NCBI RefSeq assembly: GCF_001298735.1
Contig: NZ_CYSP01000002.1
Span: forward strand, 186,001-250,000
Length of the DNA stretch: 64,000 bases
Direction: 5' to 3'
Origin: Propionispora sp. 2/2-37
Lineage (GTDB): Bacteria; Bacillota; Negativicutes; Propionisporales; Propionisporaceae
Notes under the pieces: generated by a model
The model's input: the letters and a program-made list of their open reading frames with translations, nothing else
What the model was told of the DNA's origin: nothing
Databases searched by the model: none
Translations under genes and position numbers: made by a program
In this document: piece after piece, positions 36,107 to 44,815 of the stretch
How the letters are laid out: every line of letters begins with the position of its first letter
How positions within the stretch are numbered: the first letter of the stretch is position 1

Positions 36107-37090
36107 TTATACATAACGCAGCAGCCACCACAAAAATTTATTCCTGGATTTGACTGCACTGCATTTCAGGCGATGAATAAACTTTACTCTGTCCACTTCC
36201 AGTTTTTCCAGTGACCGAACATTTTCTTCGTCATTCATTAATTCCAGAGCCTCTTGTTCATATCCGTTTTTTATCATTCGCCACAGCAGTTTATATAGAT
36301 TAAACGCCTCCCGCACAGCCAAATCCCGGGCCAGCTGCTGCTTATCATAGTGAATCAGACTCTGCAACAGAATAAACTTTGCAGAACGGCGAAAAGCATA
36401 TACTCCATGGATATGCTTCTTCCAGTCCCATTTCGCTCTTATTGCCGAACCGGTACGAATCCGGTAAATCATAAGTTCCCTCGGAACTGCTCTTACCGCT
36501 ACAAGAGAAACCAGTTTTTTGACAAACTCCTGGTCTTGCGCTACTAAGCAGCCTTCAGTAAAACTCAGATTGTGCTGGTCGATAACGCTCTTGTCAACGA
36601 GTATAGCACCAATGTGAATTTGTGTCTTTTTATTGATCACGTCATGCAATATATGTCCATTTACATAGGGGTATGTGAATTTCCGCCTTATCCCGCCGGT
36701 ATACAAGTGAGAATAGCCGCAATACACCATAGGCACATGATATTTCTCTTTTGCCGCGATCATTTCTTCCAGAAACTCAGGCTCCCACATATCATCCCCA
36801 TCAAGAAAAGCAATATAAATACCTGACGCCTCTCTTATCCCCGTGTTTCTCGCACTGGATACACCGGCATTTTGCTGATTAAATAAATGGATGCGGGAAT
36901 CCTCCGCCGCCACTTTCTCCACAATAGCAGCGGTAGAATCCTTTGATCCGTCATTTACCACCAGCAGTTCCCATTCCGGATAAGTCTGCTGTTGTACCGA
37001 GCGAATGCAATCCTCAATCTCCGTCTCTACGTTATAAGCCGGAACGACGATAGACACTAACTTTTTCAAAATATTGTCATCCTCCAACAT
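36107..37090 (-). CDS. Family 2 glycosyltransferase
   Basis: 327 residues. GT-A fold with VSIVVPAYNVETEIEDCIRS, LLVVNDGSKDSTAAIVEK, NAGVSSARNTGIREASG and the metal-binding YIAFLDGDDMWEP. The C-terminal half is basic and may contact the membrane. It is 17 bases downstream of the heptosyltransferase gene and probably acts on the LPS core. Donor unknown. Confidence 0.9.
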   Translation of the reverse strand: MLEDDNILKKLVSIVVPAYNVETEIEDCIRSVQQQTYPEWELLVVNDGSKDSTAAIVEKVAAEDSRIHLFNQQNAGVSSARNTGIREASGIYIAFLDGDDMWEPEFLEEMIAAKEKYHVPMVYCGYSHLYTGGIRRKFTYPYVNGHILHDVINKKTQIHIGAILVDKSVIDQHNLSFTEGCLVAQDQEFVKKLVSLVAVRAVPRELMIYRIRTGSAIRAKWDWKKHIHGVYAFRRSAKFILLQSLIHYDKQQLARDLAVREAFNLYKLLWRMIKNGYEQEALELMNDEENVRSLEKLEVDRVKFIHRLKCSAVKSRNKFLWWLLRYV

Positions 37091-37107
37091 GCATTAATCA
37101 ACTATAG

Positions 37108-38145
37108 TCACACTTCAACCCATTGAGCAATAATTGTTTTTAACGAATCATATACTGCATCAACCGGAATTTGTGCCAGGCAGTCTATATTCTTCGGGCA
37201 TTGCCGCCGCCAGCAGCCGGCACAGTCGGCGCTGATGGTGATGGACTGATGACCGGTGCCGTAAGGGCCATTCCGGTTGGTATCAGTGGGGCCATACAGT
37301 GCCACCACCGGTGTTTCCAGTGCCGCCGCCAGATGCATCGGCCCGGTATCGCCGCCGACAAAAGCCCGGGCTGACTTTATAATGGGTGCCAGTTGCTTCA
37401 GTGTCGTTTTGCCAACCAGATCAACCGGCGGGATAGAAGTTTTAGCGGCAATCTCCTCAAAAGCCTGGCGCTCCTTGGGGCCGCCGATGATTACCGGTAT
37501 AAGCTGCTCGGCATATAACCGGTCGACCAACTCTGCAAAATAGGGGACAGGCCAGCATTTATTCGGCCAGTTTGCTCCCGGCGCCAGAATCACGTACGGA
37601 TTATCCGGCGTAAACCCTGACTGAGCGGCAATCGCTGCCGCCTGCCCGGCTTCTTGGGGAGTAATATGTACTGGGAATCGTACTTTTCCCACCTTACACC
37701 CTAAAAAACGCGCAACATCCAGATAGCGTTCCACGACATGGCCTGAACTATATTTCCCGCATACACGCTTGCTCACCAAATGACTGCCTTCCCGGGCATT
37801 GCAGTATACCAGCCTCTCACGGGCGCCGCTCAGCCAGCTTATCATGCTGCTTTTGAACAATCCCTGCAAATCAATGGCCAAATCAAAACGATGCTGTTTC
37901 AACTGTTTGGACAACTCCGGAGCATGGCAAATTGCTCCCTTTAAGGATTTAAATTTGGGTTTATCAAATATTATAATGTCATCAATATCCGGATTATTCG
38001 TCAATAAATCGTAAGCCGGTTTTTCAACAACCCAGGTGATGCGCGCTTCAGGATAAGCTTGCTTTAAAGCGTAAGCTACCGGCAAAGCGTGGACCACATC
38101 ACCAATGGCGCTTAGCTTGACGATAAGAATATTGCGGTAGGACAT
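37108..38145 (-). CDS. Lipopolysaccharide heptosyltransferase (WaaC/WaaF type)
   Basis: 345 residues from the ATG at 38145 (MSYRNILIVKLSAIGDVVHA), chosen because AAGGTTGG lies just upstream; the longer frame to 38205 runs into the repeat at 38165-38257. APGANWPNKCWPVPYFAELV and VGGDTGPMHLAAALETPVVA then LYGPTDTNRNGPYG are the ADP-heptose:LPS heptosyltransferase motifs. Probably transfers the first or second L,D- or D,D-heptose to Kdo. The ADP-heptose genes lie just upstream. Confidence 0.92.
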   Translation of the reverse strand: MSYRNILIVKLSAIGDVVHALPVAYALKQAYPEARITWVVEKPAYDLLTNNPDIDDIIIFDKPKFKSLKGAICHAPELSKQLKQHRFDLAIDLQGLFKSSMISWLSGARERLVYCNAREGSHLVSKRVCGKYSSGHVVERYLDVARFLGCKVGKVRFPVHITPQEAGQAAAIAAQSGFTPDNPYVILAPGANWPNKCWPVPYFAELVDRLYAEQLIPVIIGGPKERQAFEEIAAKTSIPPVDLVGKTTLKQLAPIIKSARAFVGGDTGPMHLAAALETPVVALYGPTDTNRNGPYGTGHQSITISADCAGCWRRQCPKNIDCLAQIPVDAVYDSLKTIIAQWVEV

Positions 38146-38164
38146 TTTTAACCAACCTTTTCTG

Positions 38165-38257
38165 AACCACAGAGTACGCAGAGAACGCAGAGTTTTTCCG
38201 TGCAATAATATCGCACCGTACCAATTTAACCTTGTATCCTCTGCGTACTCTGTGGTT
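38165..38257. repeat. Palindromic repeat element, copy 1
   Basis: A perfect 19-base inverted repeat, AACCACAGAGTACGCAGAG / CTCTGCGTACTCTGTGGTT, encloses about 55 bases. The left arm is followed by the related unit AACGCAGAG. A second copy is at 52667-52744 between lptB and lptF. The element fills the gap between rfaE2 and the heptosyltransferase gene. It is probably a dispersed, non-coding palindromic family of this genome. Confidence 0.85.
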
Positions 38258-38262
38258 GATCA

Positions 38263-38727
38263 TTATGCTTTTATTTTATTAATAATATTCGTTGACGAAC
38301 TGCCCTCCACCATAGGGACGAGGACGGTTTTGCCGCCATGCTCCGCTACAATTTTGGCTTCCGGCAGGTCTTCAATCACATAATCGCCGCCTTTGACATA
38401 AATATCAGGTTGAATCGCACCGGCTAATTCACAGGCCGTACTTTCTCCAAACAGCACCACATAGTCAACGGCAGACAAGGCAGCCAGCACTTCGGCCCGG
38501 TCATTTTCGTTGTTAACCGGACGTGACGGACCTTTCAGCCTGCGTACAGAGTCATCCGTATTCAGCCCTACAATCAAACAATCCCCCAGCTTACGGGCCG
38601 CAGTCAGATAGCGGACATGACCAACATGCAATATGTCAAAACAGCCGTTGGTAAATACAACCGTTTTACCAGCGGCTTTTAAGTTAGCCGTTATTGATTG
38701 GACTTGATCGCGTAATATAACGGACAT
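38263..38727 (-). CDS. rfaE2: D-glycero-beta-D-manno-heptose 1-phosphate adenylyltransferase
   Basis: 154 residues, corresponding to the C-terminal domain of E. coli HldE. Nucleotidyltransferase motif VVFTNGCFDILHVGHVRYLT (H-x-G-H), then GLNTDDSVRRLKGPSRPVN and the C-terminal SSSTNIINKI. Makes ADP-heptose from ATP and heptose-1-phosphate. The kinase half is the separate gene 23 bases upstream. Confidence 0.95.
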   Translation of the reverse strand: MSVILRDQVQSITANLKAAGKTVVFTNGCFDILHVGHVRYLTAARKLGDCLIVGLNTDDSVRRLKGPSRPVNNENDRAEVLAALSAVDYVVLFGESTACELAGAIQPDIYVKGGDYVIEDLPEAKIVAEHGGKTVLVPMVEGSSSTNIINKIKA

Positions 38728-38750
38728 ACTGAATTCCCCCTGCGCTGCTG

Positions 38751-39746
38751 TTAAGCTTCGTGATTGCCAATGGCCTCTTGCAGTTCTTCCGGATTGGTCG
38801 TAGCTGTGCCGGGTTTCCTGACAACAATACCGGCGGCAAAATTGGACAGTCTGGCGGCATCACGATACGGCGCCCCGGCTGCCAATGCTAAAATCATGGT
38901 CGCAACCACCGTATCCCCGGCACCGGTCACATCATATACATCACTTTTATTAGTTACCGGAATATCACTTATCTGACCATTCTTTTCGAAAAGCAGCATC
39001 CCATCCGGGCCGCGCGTAATGAGGACAGCCTCGGACCCTAACCGTTCCAGTATGGTCCGGCCTGCCTGCAGCAGCGTATCCGTATCCATTGCTTTTAAGC
39101 CTAAGGCAGCAGCAGCCTCGGTTTCATTTTGTTTTACCACCGTCACCCCGGTATAGGACATGACATCATAGCGGGAATCAACCATACAGGGAATCTCCTG
39201 GGAACGGCAATAGCCGATGACAAACTCCCTGATACGCGGCGATACGGTATGACTGCCATAGTCACTCAGGACTACGGCAGTCATATGCTGTATGGTCGCC
39301 TTTATATATTCCAACAATGTGTTTTCTGTTTCCGGCTGGACGGGTTCTTTGCTTTCCTTATCAATACGTACGATCTGCTGGCGTACAGTAGCCTGCCCAC
39401 CGGCCATAACCCGGGTTTTTGTAATGGTCGGCCGGACGGTGTCAGTCATCAGACCATCGGCATGGATACCCCTGTTTCTTAAATCTTTCTGCAGTTGGCT
39501 GCCGGCATAGTCATTTCCGACTATCCCCACTGTGTATACATCACCGCCCAGAGCGGCGGCATTATACGCAGCGTTGGCCGCTCCACCCGGCAGCACCTGT
39601 TCTGCCGAGTGCTCCAGAATCAAAACCGGCGCCTCCCGGGAAATGCGGGATATTTTCCCTTCCAGGTATACGTCGGCTACCATATCGCCGATGACCATAA
39701 TATTTTTATTCTTTAACTTAGGCACAAGGCCTAACAATGTCTGCAA
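38751..39746 (-). CDS. rfaE1: D-glycero-beta-D-manno-heptose-7-phosphate kinase
   Basis: 331 residues of the PfkB/ribokinase family, the N-terminal HldE domain as a stand-alone protein. NIMVIGDMVADVYLEGKISR, VLPGGAANAAYNAAALGGDV, ITRGPDGMLLF and the catalytic VTGAGDTVVATMILALAAG are visible. Phosphorylates heptose-7-phosphate at C1. GmhA and GmhB, needed for the other steps, are not in the window. Confidence 0.94.
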   Translation of the reverse strand: MQTLLGLVPKLKNKNIMVIGDMVADVYLEGKISRISREAPVLILEHSAEQVLPGGAANAAYNAAALGGDVYTVGIVGNDYAGSQLQKDLRNRGIHADGLMTDTVRPTITKTRVMAGGQATVRQQIVRIDKESKEPVQPETENTLLEYIKATIQHMTAVVLSDYGSHTVSPRIREFVIGYCRSQEIPCMVDSRYDVMSYTGVTVVKQNETEAAAALGLKAMDTDTLLQAGRTILERLGSEAVLITRGPDGMLLFEKNGQISDIPVTNKSDVYDVTGAGDTVVATMILALAAGAPYRDAARLSNFAAGIVVRKPGTATTNPEELQEAIGNHEA

Positions 39747-39760
39747 CGAAACCGTCTCCT

Positions 39761-41176
39761 TTAAAAGTGAGCCATGTCAATCTCGAACTTGATTTGATCC
39801 CTTTTTGCCCGGTACGTAATATGCGCATCCCAGCAGTGCAAATTGTGGGTCCAGGTATAGTCGACATCCTTCACTCTATGACCGTCAATTTCATAGGTGT
39901 AGTTGTACGCAATCGCGTTTAACCGGTCGATTTTATAGTTGAACCCGGTACGCAGTTCCTGCTCCGAATTCGGCTGGTTATAGCTAAAGGTAGTATCATA
40001 GTCATGATTGTAGGAATAGCCGACCCAGGTTGAAAAGCGGTCGGATACCTTCTTGTTAACACGGACATCAAACCGAAATGGTGTCCAGGTAGAGTCATCG
40101 TAGCTTTCTTTAATATAGCTAATGCCTGTCCCAAAATTGAGGGTCGTAGAATCACTGAGCTTAATGGGATCCCGGGAAAAATATACATGGTAATCCTGCC
40201 GCCAGCTGCTTTTACGGGAATCTTCCCACTGACCATAGGAAGCACCGTACGTATAACTGAAAGGAGAACTTCCCAACCGTTTACGTGCCGTGTTAAAACT
40301 CAACTCCGGTTTTACTTTGATCCATGAATCGTCATCGTCTTTCAAATAACCTTGCTGTAATTTTATTTCATAATCCTCTTCCACATCCCTAAAGCCGTAC
40401 AATGGTCTAAACCCTTCATTGGAATAATAACGCAAATCAGCAAAAGCCAATAGCTTATTATCGTTTCCAATGGGAGCTTCTAAGTGTTGTTTTAACGTGA
40501 TGCCGTCACTATCATAGCCGATTTTGGGAAATTCCATCCCTCCTTCACCCTTCTTGAGTGAACCCCGATAAGTCGGCATCGAATAAATAACCGTATTTTT
40601 GATCCAAAACTTTGCGTTATAGGCAATATAATGATCCCCGGGCCAGATTTCGATGCGTTCGGCACTCATGCGGTAGTCGGGGACTTTGGCCGGACAGCGG
40701 GTCATATAGCCGTTTCGTATGACATTCATTTCCGGATCCAGCTCGATCTGGTTGCCATATACGTGTTCGTCGCCAATTTTCCCCTTGGCCTCTTCAATAT
40801 GGCCGGTATGGTCCTGATAGTTATAATCTAGCGCATGACCTTCCATATAAAGGCCCGGCTGCATAAAGAGAGCATTATCCTGGACCCACACTTTAAACTG
40901 CTGGGAATTGCCCTGCACTTCATTAGCCAGAAGCTTGCTTTCGAGCTGAGTCACATTGACATTGCCCTGGGCCAGAAAATCACCTGTGGAATCCACATAT
41001 TTCAGTTGATCGGCGTCAATGACAATAGGAGCCTTTTGTTCCGCTTTTTTATTCTCTTTCGTATCCGCACTTGTCTTGTCCTGTTCCTGATTATCCGCAG
41101 CGAAGGCCGGGAGATAAGCAGCGACAGCCAACAGTATGCCTGCTGTGCATGCTGCCAAGTGTTTTTGCTTTTTCAT
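39761..41176 (-). CDS. lptD: LPS-assembly protein LptD (short form)
   Basis: 471 residues from the ATG at 41176 (MKKQKHL), which has AGGAG nine bases upstream. A signal peptide ends at AFAAD. The OstA/LptA-like domain is at about 40-150 (PIVIDADQLKYVDSTGDFLA, QGNVNVTQLESKLLANEVQG). The rest is a beta-barrel with alternating aromatic strands, ending in MAHF. It inserts LPS into the outer leaflet. E. coli LptD is about 784 residues, so this barrel is much smaller. The mature part has exactly two cysteines, one after the N-terminal domain (TRCPAKVP) and one near the C terminus (NLHCWDAH). Confidence 0.88.
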   Translation of the reverse strand: MKKQKHLAACTAGILLAVAAYLPAFAADNQEQDKTSADTKENKKAEQKAPIVIDADQLKYVDSTGDFLAQGNVNVTQLESKLLANEVQGNSQQFKVWVQDNALFMQPGLYMEGHALDYNYQDHTGHIEEAKGKIGDEHVYGNQIELDPEMNVIRNGYMTRCPAKVPDYRMSAERIEIWPGDHYIAYNAKFWIKNTVIYSMPTYRGSLKKGEGGMEFPKIGYDSDGITLKQHLEAPIGNDNKLLAFADLRYYSNEGFRPLYGFRDVEEDYEIKLQQGYLKDDDDSWIKVKPELSFNTARKRLGSSPFSYTYGASYGQWEDSRKSSWRQDYHVYFSRDPIKLSDSTTLNFGTGISYIKESYDDSTWTPFRFDVRVNKKVSDRFSTWVGYSYNHDYDTTFSYNQPNSEQELRTGFNYKIDRLNAIAYNYTYEIDGHRVKDVDYTWTHNLHCWDAHITYRAKRDQIKFEIDMAHF

Positions 41177-41214
41177 GTAAAAGTACTCCTGTCTATTTGT
41201 TGGCATTTAACTCT

Positions 41215-41220
41215 ATTATA
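41215..41220 (-). promoter_or_regulatory. Possible -10 box of the lptD transcript
   Basis: A perfect TATAAT on the minus strand about 40 bases upstream of the lptD start codon. The -35 region is weak. A second candidate upstream pairs TTGCAA with TATTAT at 18 bases. Confidence 0.35.
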
Positions 41221-41349
41221 GTTTACTCTACAGCCTGGAATAATACAATATCCTTCCAGAATTTTGCAATAGCGACATATTACCTCAAATTTCTTTACTA
41301 TTATGTATACTATTCTACATCATTAGCCTTACTCCTGCCGGAAAACCGG

Positions 41350-41389
41350 CGGGAAAATATGCAAGGACCCGCAAGGTCTGCGGGTCCTT
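41350..41389 (-). terminator. Terminator after the repeat-containing secreted protein gene
   Basis: An 11-base perfect stem, AAGGACCCGCA / TGCGGGTCCTT with a 5-base loop (41363-41389), 17 bases after the stop codon of 41406-42326. The following minus-strand sequence GCATATTTTCC is moderately U-rich. Confidence 0.7.
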
Positions 41390-41405
41390 AAATAAAAACA
41401 TATTG

Positions 41406-42326
41406 TTATTGCGCACTAATCCCTGTTACACCAGCATCTTCCCGGGTTTGCACATACATGAGTGCTCCCGGTTTAATCGTAATGTCTTTTCCCTTGATAA
41501 ACGCACCGCCTACAACCCCAATCGGCCCTAAAATAACCATGCCGGCCACACTGGCTCCGGCGGCTTTCGCCAGGGACTGCGTCTCGGCTTTTGCCTTCTC
41601 GCCAACATAGGTAGGCAACAGCGAGCCGTCAATGGCCGTAATACTGTCAAACGACATCTCCAGTTCGGCATCCCGGCCAAAATTTCTCGACCGTTCTACT
41701 TTCGTAACTTTGCCGGTGCCCAAAGCGCCTTTGGCAACAATCAGTACACCGCCAAAATAGACATCCTCGGCCACCTGAAACACCACTTCATCCCCCACCC
41801 GGCTGGACTTGGAATTCAGTTCTGAAACCATCTCAATTTTAATCAGCGAATCTTTGTTAACTGTCGTGGTCACGGTATTCAGTTGACCTGACGTATAGGT
41901 CATATTTAACAGTTTAGCCAGCCGCTCGTTGATGCCGCCTTGTTCATTGGTGCCATAAATCGACCGTTCCAAATTATCCAGACGCTGCAGTGCCGGTCCC
42001 GAGGTGACGGCATGGCTGACACTCCATTCCGCCGCATTCAATTTTAAAAGCAGGGAAGGTTCAGCAACCGAAGCGCCATATACATAATCATATAGTTTAT
42101 CAATCTTGACCAGCAGGGCATCCTCTGTCTCCATGCCATAAATATCGGTTTCCAGTTTTTTAACCCGGTCCAGCAGCGCACCGGTCTGTTCTGCACCATA
42201 TATCATTTTTTCCACAGCTATTGTTCTATCCAGAGAGTTCAGTTCCCGCGGAATTTCTGCAGAAACAACAACAGTGGACAACATAAAGACAACGACAAGC
42301 ATGGCAGATAATATTTTGCGAAGCAT
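41406..42326 (-). CDS. Secreted protein with internal YG-type repeats, unknown function
   Basis: 306 residues; the second ATG (42326) has AAGGAGG six bases upstream, the first (42332) has none. A signal peptide ends near VVVSAE. Residues about 28-145 hold four to five copies of a unit of roughly 25 residues with the pattern x-IYG-x6-LL-x-R-x2-KLE: EKMIYGAEQTGALLDRVKKL, TDIYGMETEDALLVKIDKLY, LERSIYGTNEQGGINERLAK. The C-terminal half is beta-rich (VGDEVVFQVAEDVYFGGVLI) with a hydrophobic Gly-rich segment (GASVAGMVILGPIGVVGGAF). I do not recognise a named family. Next to lptD, it may act in the envelope. Confidence 0.75.
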   Translation of the reverse strand: MLRKILSAMLVVVFMLSTVVVSAEIPRELNSLDRTIAVEKMIYGAEQTGALLDRVKKLETDIYGMETEDALLVKIDKLYDYVYGASVAEPSLLLKLNAAEWSVSHAVTSGPALQRLDNLERSIYGTNEQGGINERLAKLLNMTYTSGQLNTVTTTVNKDSLIKIEMVSELNSKSSRVGDEVVFQVAEDVYFGGVLIVAKGALGTGKVTKVERSRNFGRDAELEMSFDSITAIDGSLLPTYVGEKAKAETQSLAKAAGASVAGMVILGPIGVVGGAFIKGKDITIKPGALMYVQTREDAGVTGISAQ

Positions 42327-42372
42327 AATCATCCTCCTTGGTATGTGATCTTAGTTATATTCTCGCTATAAG

Positions 42373-42400
42373 AAAAAATATCCTGCCGGACGGCAGGATA
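42373..42400 (-). terminator. Terminator after the 143-residue secreted protein gene
   Basis: TATCCTGCC / GGCAGGATA with a 4-base loop followed by TTTTTT on the minus strand, 13 bases after the stop codon. Confidence 0.85.
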
Positions 42401-42412
42401 AAGAAAAAGTCT

Positions 42413-42844
42413 TTATATCTTTACGTCAATCATAGCCGATACGCCGACACCCTGCACACGGGAAAACTTAACCGCATTCTTGCTGTCGATCGGAATCAGC
42501 GCCTTAACCCGGAACTGACTGCCGTTAAAATTTCCTTCGATCTGTACAACCGCCTGCACTCTGTTCACCAAATCCTGAGAACCGGTTACCTGAGCGGCGC
42601 CGACATAGCCCCCGCTGCCGAAGGACAAGATGGGAACAACCTTGGTTGCATAGTCATTGCCCGCCCCATGCTGCATGGTTAAGGTATTGATAAAGTTGTT
42701 CAGGGGTCCGGCGAATTTGTTGATGACAAAGCCTATGCCACCCACCTTCAAAATATCTCCCAGCCCAAACGCCTGTGCAGCGGGAACTAAGCCGACGGAT
42801 AACATACAGATAACTAGCAAACCGGCAACAAATTGCTTTTTCAT
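42413..42844 (-). CDS. Small secreted protein of unknown function
   Basis: 143 residues with a clear signal peptide (LLVICMLSVGLVPAAQAFG). The mature part has a Gly-rich, hydrophobic N-terminal segment (LGDILKVGGIGFVINKFAGP) and a beta-rich remainder (RVQAVVQIEGNFNGSQFRVK). No cysteine follows the signal, so it is not a lipoprotein. No family recognised. It has its own terminator and lies between the CPBP protease gene and the repeat-containing secreted protein gene. Confidence 0.75.
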   Translation of the reverse strand: MKKQFVAGLLVICMLSVGLVPAAQAFGLGDILKVGGIGFVINKFAGPLNNFINTLTMQHGAGNDYATKVVPILSFGSGGYVGAAQVTGSQDLVNRVQAVVQIEGNFNGSQFRVKALIPIDSKNAVKFSRVQGVGVSAMIDVKI

Positions 42845-42876
42845 GTGTTCATTCCTCCCTGTTTTTTTCTTACAAA

Positions 42877-43755
42877 CTATTTGATAATCCGATATGTATA
42901 TCGGGACCGATTTTTAATAAAATACAGCAAAAATAGCGCTGTCAGTATAGCCAAAATCAAATAGGGGACGTTGGCACCTGTAACACTGAGAATATCCACG
43001 TTGGAATATGGCGTAGCCGGTACGGCTACCTTCCGCCCAATCCGTGACGCAAATACTATGCCGGCATGTATGCCAATGGGAACATACAGGCTTCCCGAAT
43101 GTTCATAGCCATAGATAAGAAGCAGCCCCAACGTGGTAATGAGCAAAAACATGCCCACAGAATCAAGGGTCAGAAACTCCAATGACATGGCTTCCCTTAT
43201 GATGCTTTCCTGTCCCCCGGCCCAGCGTAACAGCCACTTGAAGCTAATCCAGTGCAAACTGCCGAAAAAAGCTGCCGCCATAATGGCCGCCGGAAATTTC
43301 CTGCGAAAATCCTGCCAAAACGCTTTATAGACAATCCCGCGAAAAAATACTTCTTCAAGAAAAGCAACGGTAAGTGCCCCCACCAGATACCATAACACAT
43401 TACGAAAAAAACGGTCATCAATAAAACGGCCCCACTCCATGATTCCGTCTCCGGAAAGCCATTTTGCTATGTAATATACTATAACGGCCGCACAGCCGGC
43501 TGCAAAACTATATACGAGCAGTTTTATGCGCTGCCGGTTTATGCTGCCAAGCTGCATGGAGGGCAGCTCCATGCGCGGATATAAATACCATACCAGCAAA
43601 GCAACTACCAACATGACCACACGTGATAATACGTCATCCGTATCGGTATGGGCTAATGTCGGGAAATAAGCAAGCAGTATCGGATATATCCAGGTAAATG
43701 GCCAAGCAACAGTAAGCAGCGATCCAAACACAATCAATAGCAAAAAAAATCCCAA
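42877..43755 (-). CDS. CPBP-family intramembrane metalloprotease
   Basis: 292 residues, about eight membrane segments. The CPBP/Abi signature AFLEEVFFRGIVYKAFW (E-E-x3-R) lies near residue 142, followed by FGSLHWISFKWLLRW (second histidine motif) and GIHAGIVFASRIGRKV (third). Relatives process membrane proteins or peptides. Its role here is unknown; context with secreted envelope proteins suggests an envelope function. Confidence 0.85.
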   Translation of the reverse strand: MGFFLLLIVFGSLLTVAWPFTWIYPILLAYFPTLAHTDTDDVLSRVVMLVVALLVWYLYPRMELPSMQLGSINRQRIKLLVYSFAAGCAAVIVYYIAKWLSGDGIMEWGRFIDDRFFRNVLWYLVGALTVAFLEEVFFRGIVYKAFWQDFRRKFPAAIMAAAFFGSLHWISFKWLLRWAGGQESIIREAMSLEFLTLDSVGMFLLITTLGLLLIYGYEHSGSLYVPIGIHAGIVFASRIGRKVAVPATPYSNVDILSVTGANVPYLILAILTALFLLYFIKNRSRYTYRIIK

Positions 43756-43898
43756 TACAGCCCCTCCTTATTGACTATATAGTCCATTTTACCATAAACC
43801 TCGCAAAAATGTGAAGTAATTCACCAATTTTTTGGATTACTGTTTGAATGCAAAGTCTGATAAGCAAAGAAGCAACAGAACCGTCCCCATTGGCAATG

Positions 43899-43938
43899 AA
43901 AAAACTAACCAAGCATGCCTCTGAGGGTACTTGGTTAG
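43899..43938 (-). terminator. Terminator after the secreted protein gene at 43950
   Basis: CTAACCAAG / CTTGGTTAG with a 16-base loop, followed by TTTTTTCATT on the minus strand, 12 bases after the stop codon. Confidence 0.82.
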
Positions 43939-43949
43939 TGCTACCGATC

Positions 43950-44606
43950 TTAAAATGGACTATGTAAGGGTTGCCAGTCGTATAGTTTACCTTCCAAGGC
44001 CCGTTTGGCATTGTAGGCGGAAAAGCGTTCGATGGTAAACTCTTTGATATAGGTATCGCCGTTGATCATGTCAGGGTGATTGATAAATTTCCCCTCATTT
44101 TGCACATTGAAAGCAAGCAGCGTAAAATAACTGCCTTTTTGTTTTGCGTTCTCCTTAACAATTACGCCTAAGCTTACCGGCGATTGTGGTTCGAAGAAAT
44201 TATTGGTAATTTCTCTTTTCGATGTAAAGCTTTGTGCTTCTGCAGAAGTTGCCAGTTCATAGGCTTCCGGGAAATACGTTTTCAGATCCTTTATTTTTAT
44301 GGCATAGTTAAAACTAAAATGCTGAATTTGGACATACGCACCGGGCTTATTGTTTTCGTACATGACCGACATGCGTACCGGGAGATCTTGCGAAACAAAA
44401 GAATATAGATAAGTCGGCTCCTTGGAGTATTTATGCCCTTCCTTATCCCACTCTTCCCTCGTCCAGTGATTTTTGCTCTCATCAATGACCGTGCTGTATT
44501 CGCCGTATTTAGCGGCAATGATCGCTTGCGTATCATTCAGATTGGCGTAAGCAGCACCACTCAATAGCGTGGTTGCCAGGGCAAAACATAGCCATATTTT
44601 TTTCAA
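43950..44606 (-). CDS. Secreted protein of unknown function
   Basis: 218 residues from a TTG start at 44606 that has GGGGGGAT upstream; the frame to 44732 begins in untranslated DNA. A signal peptide (KKIWLCFALATTLLSGAAYA) is followed by NLNDTQAIIAAKYGEYSTVI. The mature part has many aromatic and charged residues (HWTREEWDKEGHKYSKEPTY) and looks like a mixed alpha/beta domain. No family recognised. Own terminator, so a single-gene unit. Confidence 0.75.
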   Translation of the reverse strand: MKKIWLCFALATTLLSGAAYANLNDTQAIIAAKYGEYSTVIDESKNHWTREEWDKEGHKYSKEPTYLYSFVSQDLPVRMSVMYENNKPGAYVQIQHFSFNYAIKIKDLKTYFPEAYELATSAEAQSFTSKREITNNFFEPQSPVSLGVIVKENAKQKGSYFTLLAFNVQNEGKFINHPDMINGDTYIKEFTIERFSAYNAKRALEGKLYDWQPLHSPF

Positions 44607-44771
44607 AGTTATCCCCCCATGACTTATTTTTAAAGATAAATTGAAACCAAGTGCCATAAATATTACTTTGGTATAATTCTCCTTTCGCTGACTAAACCCC
44701 TTCAAAGAAGAATAATTTATTTGAAAATACAAAGAAAGAGATGAAAAAGATCCATTCTCATTTTATGACAC

Positions 44772-44804
44772 AAAAAGACCGCTAACATAAGCTAGCGGTC
44801 TTTT
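44772..44804 (-). terminator. Terminator after porin gene 1
   Basis: AAAAGACCGCTA / TAGCGGTCTTTT with an 8-base loop, 12 bases after the porin stop codon, running into TTTTTG. Confidence 0.9.
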
Positions 44805-44815
44805 GCAGTTTAATC

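Noticed and set aside
43775-44011. 78-residue minus-strand frame
   Set aside because: Overlaps the end of the secreted protein gene and spans its terminator; no ribosome site.
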